Shown here: piece by piece, positions 5,294 to 11,240 of the stretch
Layout of the letters: each line of letters begins with the position of its first letter
How positions within the stretch are numbered: the first letter of the stretch is position 1
Source of the DNA: JAAYAY01 sp964429355
GTDB taxonomy: Bacteria > Planctomycetota > Planctomycetia > Pirellulales > Thermoguttaceae
Direction: 5' to 3'
Assembly (NCBI GenBank): GCA_964429355.1
Contig: CAYSCH010000318.1
Location: 1-11,240 of the forward strand
Length of the DNA: 11,240 nucleotides
Notes under the pieces: generated by a model
What the model saw: only the letters and a program-made list of their open reading frames with translations
Databases searched by the model: none
What the model was told of the DNA's origin: nothing
Translations under genes and position numbers: made by a program

Positions 5294-6981
5294 GGAGATC
5301 GGCGACGAAGAGATCGCGACGGAGAAACGGCTCGGAGAATCCCGTGTCGCTATTCCCATTTCTCGCGGTTCTGATCTGCACCATGGGATCGCTGGTTCTG
5401 TTGCTGGTCGTGATTGCGAAGCAAGCCCGGCTTCAGGCTTTCGAGATGGGCACGCCGGATCGCAAGAAGGTCCGAAAGGAGATCAGCGACGAGCTGGAAG
5501 CGGCCAGGCTGCTGGCGGCGGAATTCGACGCATCGCGCGAGGCGACTGGCGCCGACCTCGAGGATGCCCGGTTCAAGCTGGGGCAGATCGAAGACCACTC
5601 GGGTGAACTGCGACGTCAACTCGAATCGCTCGAGACGGCGTGGAGGCAACTCGACCAGCTCGAATCGGGAAAGAAGTCGACGCAACAAGGCGCCGAGTCG
5701 GAACTGGCCACCCTGGCAATCAAGATCGGACAACTCGAGCGAGAGGTGGAACTTGCCAGGAACGAGGCGGCGCAGCGTTCGGCGGCTTACGCGATCGTGC
5801 CGTATGAGGGGCCGCACGGAACGAGGCGGCGTCCGATTTACATCGAATGCCGGTCCGACGGGTTGGTACTTCAACCGGAAGGGGTGTATTTCGGCCTGGA
5901 GGACTTTGAAGGCCCCCTGGATGCGGGCAACCCGCTCGACGTGGCGTTGCGAGCCGTTCGCGAGTATCTCACGGCCCAGCAGAGCCAGCGAGGAAGCGAA
6001 GAATCAGAACCGTATCCGTTGATGCTCGTTCGGCCCTCGGGAATCGCCTATTTCTACGCGGGACGGGCGGCGATGAAATCGTGGGGTACCGAGTTTGGAT
6101 ACGAACTGGTTGGGGAAGACTGGGACCTGGACTACCCACGCCCCGATCCGGCGCTGCAGCGGGCCATTGCGGAGGCGGTTGAGCCGGCTCGGGTTCGCCA
6201 GCAGCGGCTGATTGCAGCAGCGCCCAGTGAATATGGCGGTGCCAGCAGCCGACCGGTGTACACAGTGACGCCGTTCCGCGGCGGTGTCCGAAGCCGCGGT
6301 GGAAGCGGGGACGGCGAGGAATCTTCGCCTTTCGGCCTTCGGCCGGGCGGAACCCGCGAGCGATACGGGAACCAATACGAAAACGGTGAACGGGCGCAAG
6401 CCAATCAGGCAGGCGGACCGTCGCGTGAAGCAGGCAAGTCCGGACAAGGGGCGTCCGGTGGCGACCGAGACGATTCGAAGCAACCGGGCGGTTCCTCGGG
6501 CTCATCGCGGGGACAGTCCGGCGGTTCCTCTGGAGGGTCGGGTACGCAAACCGGTGACTCGCGCGATCCGTCCGAGGCGTCTCCGCCGGGCCGGAATCCA
6601 GAGGCTCCGCAGAGTCTGGCCAAGACTCGCGGCCGCAACTGGGGACTGCCCGACGCCACACAGACCGCGGTTGCCATCACCCGTCCGATTCGAGTCGAGT
6701 GTCATCCGGACCGGTTTGAGATCGTGCCGGAGGCGGGGCTAGGCCAGCGGAAGATGGTGGCCGTGACGGGCAGTACGGAGGCGTCGGTTGACAGCTTCGT
6801 ATCGACGGTCTGGGATTACATGGAAGGCTGGGGAAAGGCCGGACGAGGAATGTACTGGCGCCCGATGCTGAACGTCTACGTTGCGCCCGGCGCAGAACTG
6901 CGGAGGGTGGAACTCGAAGCCCTGCTCCGCGACAGCGGCCTGTTGTTCAAACAAGCCGGCGAGCTTCCGGCCAGTCAGTGA
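5290..6981 (+). CDS. single-span coiled-coil membrane protein with duplicated C-terminal module
   Basis: 563 residues from GTG 5290, which overlaps the previous stop. A basic N-terminus is followed by a membrane helix at about 19-43 (SLFPFLAVLICTMGSLVLLL). A coiled coil runs at about 50-165, rich in E, R, Q and L. Two related globular units follow: one begins RRPIYIECRSDG (180-191) and the other TRPIRVECHPDR (464-475). They are separated by a low-complexity G/S/R/Q linker at about 330-455. The shape matches ExbD/TolR/MotB partners of the channel protein encoded just upstream: short cytoplasmic tail, one span, periplasmic stalk and domain. Unlike them, it has no aspartate in or at the edge of the membrane helix. 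It is probably a structural or regulatory second B-type subunit. I recognise no named family, and the function is inferred from context. Confidence 0.8.
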   Translation: MRRSATKRSRRRNGSENPVSLFPFLAVLICTMGSLVLLLVVIAKQARLQAFEMGTPDRKKVRKEISDELEAARLLAAEFDASREATGADLEDARFKLGQIEDHSGELRRQLESLETAWRQLDQLESGKKSTQQGAESELATLAIKIGQLEREVELARNEAAQRSAAYAIVPYEGPHGTRRRPIYIECRSDGLVLQPEGVYFGLEDFEGPLDAGNPLDVALRAVREYLTAQQSQRGSEESEPYPLMLVRPSGIAYFYAGRAAMKSWGTEFGYELVGEDWDLDYPRPDPALQRAIAEAVEPARVRQQRLIAAAPSEYGGASSRPVYTVTPFRGGVRSRGGSGDGEESSPFGLRPGGTRERYGNQYENGERAQANQAGGPSREAGKSGQGASGGDRDDSKQPGGSSGSSRGQSGGSSGGSGTQTGDSRDPSEASPPGRNPEAPQSLAKTRGRNWGLPDATQTAVAITRPIRVECHPDRFEIVPEAGLGQRKMVAVTGSTEASVDSFVSTVWDYMEGWGKAGRGMYWRPMLNVYVAPGAELRRVELEALLRDSGLLFKQAGELPASQ

Positions 6982-7049
6982 GGGGTGAATTTCTCGGGTG
7001 CAACCGGCTGTCTGCGGCCTCCCGTACATAACCTGCAACCTATCGAACC

Positions 7050-8060
7050 ATGCGTCATACCGCCTCACCTCCAGTTGGACACGATTCCTTCCTCGACATT
7101 CTCTCGAATATCGTGGGGATTCTGATCATTCTCGTGATGGTGACCGGGGTCCGAGCGAAGAATTGCAGCCCAACAGGCGAGGTGGGCGGACCGGATCAGG
7201 AGCTTGAAGTTCTCTCCGATCAACTTGCTGCGGAACGGCAGACGGCGGAGAATCGGCGGGCAGAACTGGTGAATCTCAACCGGCAGATCGACGAGATCGA
7301 GGCGCTCACCAAGGCCCGGGATCGGGAACGGGCGGTGCTTGCCACGGCGGCCGCGGCGATAGGGCGCAAGGTCAAGGAGCGGCGAGAGCAGCTTGACTCG
7401 CAATCCCAGTCGCAATTCGACCTGAATCGCGAGGTTGCGGAAGCCCGGGCTCGCCTGGCGCAACTGGAGAGCGCCAAGACACAGATTGAATCGAGCCGCC
7501 CGGAGACGATCCAGTTGAAAGCCCTGCCGACGCCGCTGGCCAGAACAGTGCGCGGGAAGGAGGCCCATTTTCAACTGCAGGGCAACCGGATCACCTGGAT
7601 TCCGCTGGATCAGCTTCTCGAGGAATTCAAGCTGGATGCCCGCAGCAAGGCTTCGCAACTCTTGTCGATGCCGGAGTTTACGGAAACGGTGGGGCCCTTT
7701 GGCGGCTTTCGCCTCCGCTATACCTTGGAACGCCGGCAGCTTTCGCCCGAACTGGCCATGGCCACGGGTGTGGGGGGCCAATACGCGCAGCTTCGCAAAT
7801 GGACATTGATTCCGACCTCGAGCACCTTGGGGGAACCGGTCGACGAAGCCTTGGGAGAGAATTCGCGTTTTCGCCAATATGTTGCATCGTTGCCGCGCGA
7901 GACGACGATCACGATCTGGACGTACGGCGACAGTTTCGAAGACTTCCGCCGAGTTCGAGAGGCTCTCTTTGCTTTGGGGTTCGAAAGCGCGGGCCGGCCA
8001 CTGCCTGACGGTGTGCCGATCGGCGGGTCACCGGAAGGAACGCTTTCGGCCGCTCAATAG
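7050..8060 (+). CDS. ExbD/MotB-like single-span coiled-coil membrane protein
   Basis: 336 residues. The N-terminus H-D-S-F-L-D-I-L-S-N-I-V-G-I-L-I-I-L-V-M-V (11-31) has aspartates at 12 and 16 right at the start of the only membrane helix. This resembles the P-x-x-D-x-x-x-x-L-L pattern of ExbD, TolR and MotB, whose aspartate carries the ion. A coiled coil follows at about 48-155, then a globular periplasmic domain at about 158-336. That domain contains LQGNRITWIPLDQLLEEF and, near the end, TITIWTYGDSFEDFRRVREA followed by R-P-L-P-D-G-V-P-I. It starts 68 bases after the preceding gene on the same strand and ends the three-gene unit. The ribosome-binding site is weak. The likely role is the ion-coupled B subunit of the complex with the MotA/TolQ-like protein. 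Substrate and purpose are unknown. Confidence 0.82.
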   Translation: MRHTASPPVGHDSFLDILSNIVGILIILVMVTGVRAKNCSPTGEVGGPDQELEVLSDQLAAERQTAENRRAELVNLNRQIDEIEALTKARDRERAVLATAAAAIGRKVKERREQLDSQSQSQFDLNREVAEARARLAQLESAKTQIESSRPETIQLKALPTPLARTVRGKEAHFQLQGNRITWIPLDQLLEEFKLDARSKASQLLSMPEFTETVGPFGGFRLRYTLERRQLSPELAMATGVGGQYAQLRKWTLIPTSSTLGEPVDEALGENSRFRQYVASLPRETTITIWTYGDSFEDFRRVREALFALGFESAGRPLPDGVPIGGSPEGTLSAAQ

Positions 8061-8171
8061 GACGAGAGTGGCCCCGATCGGCCAGCCGGGGGCCTCAGAT
8101 TCGGTGACAAGCCTTGCCGATCATGGCGCCGATTGGATCAGGCGGGGAGTTCCAAGACGAAGGGCGGTGGA
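8061..8171. other. convergent intergenic region with a weak hairpin
   Basis: Between the stops of the membrane operon and the minus-strand hypothetical gene. GGCCCC (8070-8075) can pair with GGGGCC (8089-8094) around a 13-base loop, and GATCGGC recurs inverted as GCCGATC about 35 bases on. There is no T-tract on either side, so a terminator role is only a possibility. Confidence 0.2.
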
Positions 8172-9374
8172 CTACTGCTCCCCCTGGTTTCTGCCCTTCT
8201 GCTGTTGCTGCTGGAGGTGAAGGATTCGCAGTCCGTCCAGAACGAGCTTGAAGTGTTTGCGAGCCCGTTCGACGCGTTGGGTCTGAGCGATATTCTGGCG
8301 TTGTCTTTCCTGCCACTGGCGCGGGCTCATTTTCAGCCGTCCTTGCCGGTAGGATTTCTCCTCCTCGCGCAATCGTGCCAGCCTTTGTGCTGCCTTGTTT
8401 ATGAACTCCTGATAGGCGCGTTCAATCGTGCCGAAGGCGTGCTGGTATTTTTTCTGGCGGAAGTACTGGTCTCTTGCGTTGCTGAGGGGAACGCTGGAGA
8501 TGAGGCCGCTCTGATCGGCAGCAAGCACCAGTTGATTGAAATCGGTCAGGTCAAGGGAAGTAAAACGAAAGGTCGAGCCGGTGTCGGTTGCTGAGGCATC
8601 TTCCGGTCCGGAATCGGCGATGCGCTGCCGCGACTGCAACTGGACGAGTTCCTGGTTCTTTCCGAGTGCGAGGAATTCGTGGAGAGTCAAGGGCTTCAAC
8701 GGTTTTCCCGAGATTGTGTTGTGGATCGGGATCACGTTACTGGTGGGAAAGCGGTCGCCGGTGACCAACAGAGTCAAGGACTCGCCACTGCGGAGGGCAT
8801 ACAGGGTGGCCGGCTTGACGTCGCCGGTGGTTCTGACCGGGAGGGAAGAGAAATGGTGGTCGACGATCTCCGCCCGAGCAGCAGCGTTTGGGGTGTTCTG
8901 AAACGTTTGGGCAAAGCCCTGCGGCAGCCTGCCGGCGATGGGATTGCGCTTGCCGATGGGGATCGCGGATTCGCGTGCGGCTTGTTTGGCGGCCTTCAGT
9001 TGCAGAGACTTGATCAGCTCATCGAAGCGGGTGAGTACCTGGCGGGCTGCCGCCTGCTTGCCGGCCAGGGTGCAGGCATCCTTTTTCGAAAGCCCTTTCG
9101 CGTTGGTGTCGCGGTGGAGGAGCCTCATCTGGGTTTCGGCATAGCCTGCCTTGACCTCCTCGAGATGCGCGGCAACGACTTCGAACTCATTTCTCAGGAA
9201 AGTCGCCATCGCATTGGTGAAGTCATTCTCGTAGCGAGCGTCGCCGAGACTCGACTTCAGTTCGTGCAGATCGCCGAGGAGGACCTCACCCCGTTCCAGG
9301 CGGGCCTGTACGAGGGAGAGGGGGCGCCGGCCCTTTTCCGACTGTCCAGATTTTCCCCACCGGAATAGAGCCAT
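8172..9374 (-). CDS. hypothetical cytoplasmic helical protein
   Basis: 400 residues with no signal peptide or membrane helix, so probably cytoplasmic. Residues 1-140 are predicted mostly helical and charged (SLVQARLERGEVLLGDLHEL, then TNAMATFLRNEFEVVAAHLE). A middle part at about 180-240 looks like a compact mixed domain (TTGDVKPATLYALRSGESLT, then DRFPTSNVIPIHNTISG). The last 110 residues are a long basic helix (RQKKYQHAFGTIERAYQEFI, then QRLARLREEEKSYRQGRLKM) ending in five consecutive glutamines. The start is well supported: GGAGGGG lies five bases before the ATG. It is convergent with the membrane operon and 210 bases downstream of the SGNH hydrolase gene on the same strand. I recognise no family and can assign no function. 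Confidence 0.75.
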   Translation of the reverse strand: MALFRWGKSGQSEKGRRPLSLVQARLERGEVLLGDLHELKSSLGDARYENDFTNAMATFLRNEFEVVAAHLEEVKAGYAETQMRLLHRDTNAKGLSKKDACTLAGKQAAARQVLTRFDELIKSLQLKAAKQAARESAIPIGKRNPIAGRLPQGFAQTFQNTPNAAARAEIVDHHFSSLPVRTTGDVKPATLYALRSGESLTLLVTGDRFPTSNVIPIHNTISGKPLKPLTLHEFLALGKNQELVQLQSRQRIADSGPEDASATDTGSTFRFTSLDLTDFNQLVLAADQSGLISSVPLSNARDQYFRQKKYQHAFGTIERAYQEFINKAAQRLARLREEEKSYRQGRLKMSPRQWQERQRQNIAQTQRVERARKHFKLVLDGLRILHLQQQQQKGRNQGEQ

Positions 9375-9584
9375 GGCACCCCTCCAGGATCTTCCGTGCT
9401 ACCCAGCCGCCGACCGGAGGGCATCTTCTCTGTCCTCGACCGAGGGCTCTGGGTTCAGTATCCCTCTCTGCTGCGAAAGTGGCAAGGGAAATGGGGCTGG
9501 TTCGGGCCACGGTGGCGTTTTGCGGTCGCGCGTTACGTGCAAGTACGCTGGATTCGGCGGTAGGGAACTGCGGATGCCCACCGG

Positions 9585-10949
9585 TCAAGGCGAGATCTGC
9601 ACAATCTGAATGGTGTGTGTCACCGGTATCATCGCCTGGGCGATTGCTTTGGCCAGCGGCTCGCGGGCGGCTTCGGTTTGTGCCACGGCTTTCTCGAAGT
9701 TGCTGCGACCCTCGGGACCATGGAAGATCGTTTTGACCTGGGTTGTCTCGAAGGCCTGCTTGGCGGCCACGGCGGCGTCGACCTTGTCGAAGGTTTCGCA
9801 GAACGGGTTCTCGGGGAAGTCCACCGGGAGGAGTACACCCTCGGACAACTCGGTGGAGGAGTACTCGCGGGAGGCTTCGCCCCACTGGACTCGATACCGG
9901 CCCGAGAGGTTGCCGGTCGCCTTGAGCACGAAACGGTTGAGGTCCTCCTGGAAAGGAACCAGCGTCATGCCGGACCGCATCGATTGGTCGTCGTCGAGAT
10001 CGCCCCGGGCGCAGAATGGATAGCGTGAACTGGTCAGTTGCAGTTTCCCGTCGGCAAAGGAATCGACCACGTGCCCCGGCGAAGCGGTTGCCGTGCCCGC
10101 CTTGAGATCTACCGTGATCGTGCCGATCTGACCGTCGAGCCCCATGGCCCGCAGGAAGGCCCAGGCCATGATCACCTGCCCCGCCCAGCCGGGATGAATC
10201 CCGTCGCTGCCGGCCACCTGATATGGATCGTCGGGCGTGGCGCCATGCTGGGCCGGTGCAAGTATCTGGGCCTGGAGCATGGGCCAGAAGATGTCGGCGA
10301 AGCGGACGCCCTCTTTCTCGGCAACGGCCATGGCGATGTCGCGGAGGGCGCAGAGGTGGACGTTGTGTTCGTCGAGGGTTCCGGCCCGGCTCTTGACCCA
10401 GTCGGCGATCTTCCCTGCGCATCCAGGCGAGCCGACGACGACGCGAACGCCATGTTCCTGGAGCCGGCGGACGATTGCGGTGTAGTGGTCCTCATACCAA
10501 CGTCCGTTGGTCACATCGAAGGGGCGATAGCGAGAGTCGTTCATGCCGTAGGCCAGCGTGGCGATTGTCGGCTTGAACGGCAGGCAATCCTGATCCATGC
10601 GGTTGAGGAACCCGTCGGTTTTCTCGCCGCTCCAACCGTATTGTCGCACGGTGACCTTGAACTGGGGGACGCAGACGGTGAGGTAGGTTTCGATGATTCG
10701 GGAATACATCTTCTGCTCGGTAATCGAGTCCCCGCATATCGCCAGCCGATCGCCTTCCTTGAGCAGCAAGGGACCGGGCGACGGGGCCTTTCGGGGATTG
10801 AAGATCTTGAACCCTTCGTGATCCGGCTTGACCTCATAGTCGTAGGGGCCGAGCGGCGGAGCGCTGGGGGGAGCTGCCGGAACTTGAGCTGCCAGGGGTT
10901 GAGCGAGCAGCAGGCCGAGGACGATGGAAGAGAGGATTCGGTGAATCAT
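9585..10949 (-). CDS. secreted SGNH/GDSL-type hydrolase
   Basis: 454 residues from ATG 10949. MIHRILSSIVLGLLLAQPLAAQ is a clear signal peptide with an A-x-A-type cleavage site near residue 21, so the enzyme is exported. The catalytic blocks are in order: block I ICGDSITEQ (nucleophile Ser75), W-S-G-E-K at 106-110 (the block II glycine, probably Gly108), block III Y-G-M-N-D (Asn137), and block V S-D-G-I-H-P-G (Asp249, His252). The fold removes acyl groups, often acetyl from polysaccharides, but the substrate here cannot be read from sequence. After the catalytic domain about 170 extra residues remain, including FCARGDLDDDQSMRSG and a helical C-terminus. An in-frame ATG at 11030 would put 27 non-hydrophobic residues before the signal peptide, so it was not used. 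No strong ribosome-binding site was seen. Confidence 0.88.
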   Translation of the reverse strand: MIHRILSSIVLGLLLAQPLAAQVPAAPPSAPPLGPYDYEVKPDHEGFKIFNPRKAPSPGPLLLKEGDRLAICGDSITEQKMYSRIIETYLTVCVPQFKVTVRQYGWSGEKTDGFLNRMDQDCLPFKPTIATLAYGMNDSRYRPFDVTNGRWYEDHYTAIVRRLQEHGVRVVVGSPGCAGKIADWVKSRAGTLDEHNVHLCALRDIAMAVAEKEGVRFADIFWPMLQAQILAPAQHGATPDDPYQVAGSDGIHPGWAGQVIMAWAFLRAMGLDGQIGTITVDLKAGTATASPGHVVDSFADGKLQLTSSRYPFCARGDLDDDQSMRSGMTLVPFQEDLNRFVLKATGNLSGRYRVQWGEASREYSSTELSEGVLLPVDFPENPFCETFDKVDAAVAAKQAFETTQVKTIFHGPEGRSNFEKAVAQTEAAREPLAKAIAQAMIPVTHTIQIVQISP

Positions 10950-11131
10950 GGTACGGCACCAGAGGTCGTGGAGAGGTGGAAGCGCCAGGCACAAGTCTAC
11001 TGGATCTGGCGGCCCTGTGCGAGTTGCCACCGACGATCAGGCGGCTCCGGAGGCCGGTCCATCGAGGGGGACGTTGAGCACGCGAACCCAAGGGCGATCG
11101 AAAGCGTGGGCTCTCGCTGAGCGTGTTCGAG

Positions 11132-11240
11132 TCAGTTTTTCTCAGACTCTCCGGCTCCGTGGGAGCTGAGGTGGGTGCGGAGATAGCGGGCGCGCTCGAT
11201 GTTGCGGTCGGTGGTGTCAAGTTCCGTGCCGCTGAGCTTC
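11132..11240 (-). CDS. C-terminal end of an unidentified protein (partial)
   Basis: An open frame on the minus strand enters from the right edge and stops with TGA at 11132-11134. The visible end reads K-L-S-G-T-E-L-D-T-T-D-R-N-I-E-R-A-R-Y-L, then R-T-H-L-S-S-H-G and a short acidic tail. Codons end mostly in G or C as in neighbouring genes, and the residues look like an amphipathic helix, so it is probably real. It is too short to identify. It lies about 180 bases upstream of the SGNH gene on the same strand. Confidence 0.5.
   Translation of the reverse strand, partial: KLSGTELDTTDRNIERARYLRTHLSSHGAGESEKN

Noticed and set aside
4118..8060. Assignment of the membrane operon as a Zorya defence system.
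   Set aside because: The first gene fits a ZorA-like channel with a tail, but no ZorC, ZorD or ZorE is present, there are two B-like proteins instead of one, and neither shows a clear peptidoglycan-binding OmpA motif.
9286..10422. A 378-codon minus-strand frame overlapping the ends of two genes.
   Set aside because: It is very rich in R, G and P, as expected of an out-of-frame reading of GC-rich genes, and it overlaps two better-supported genes.
10038..11120. A 360-codon plus-strand frame opposite the SGNH hydrolase gene.
   Set aside because: It is antisense to a gene with complete catalytic blocks and a signal peptide; its translation has no recognisable features.

Overview
The window looks like chromosomal DNA of a GC-rich, Gram-negative-type bacterium, most likely a member of the Planctomycetota (perhaps Pirellulales). 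This is inferred from gene style, not from a marker gene. The signs are a small helix-turn-helix domain joined to long acidic S-D-L repeats and a C-terminal membrane helix, a TolQ-like gene followed by two membrane-anchored coiled-coil proteins, and a secreted SGNH hydrolase. A run of 17 N at 1865-1881 shows this is a draft scaffold. No rRNA, tRNA, CRISPR array or insertion sequence was seen.

Layout. (1) 125-1769, minus strand: a probable two-gene unit. A small exported protein (1422-1769) comes first, then a 412-residue HTH/acidic-repeat/membrane protein (125-1363). A plausible sigma70-type promoter lies at 1819-1846. (2) About 1770-2288: non-coding, containing the N gap and a perfect palindrome upstream of queC. 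(3) 2289-3456, plus strand: queC and queD, two steps of 7-deazaguanine (queuosine precursor) synthesis. queE and a GTP cyclohydrolase are not in the window. (4) 3457-4117: about 660 bases without a convincing gene, holding a strong bidirectional terminator hairpin and a small direct-repeat/TTGACA block. (5) 4118-8060, plus strand: a three-gene membrane operon. It has a MotA/TolQ/ExbB-family channel subunit and two different single-span, coiled-coil, ExbD/MotB-shaped partners; the first two genes overlap by four bases. (6) 8172-9374, minus strand: a cytoplasmic helical protein of unknown function, convergent with the operon. (7) 9585-10949, minus strand: an exported SGNH/GDSL hydrolase. (8) 11132-11240, minus strand: the last 35 codons or so of another gene running off the right edge.

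The most interesting element is the 4118-8060 operon. It has the architecture of an ion-driven 5:2 rotary or force-transmitting complex. However, it encodes two unlike B-type subunits, and only one of them carries the aspartate expected at the start of the membrane helix. That suggests an asymmetric (heterodimeric) stator-like machine whose task is not evident from its neighbours.
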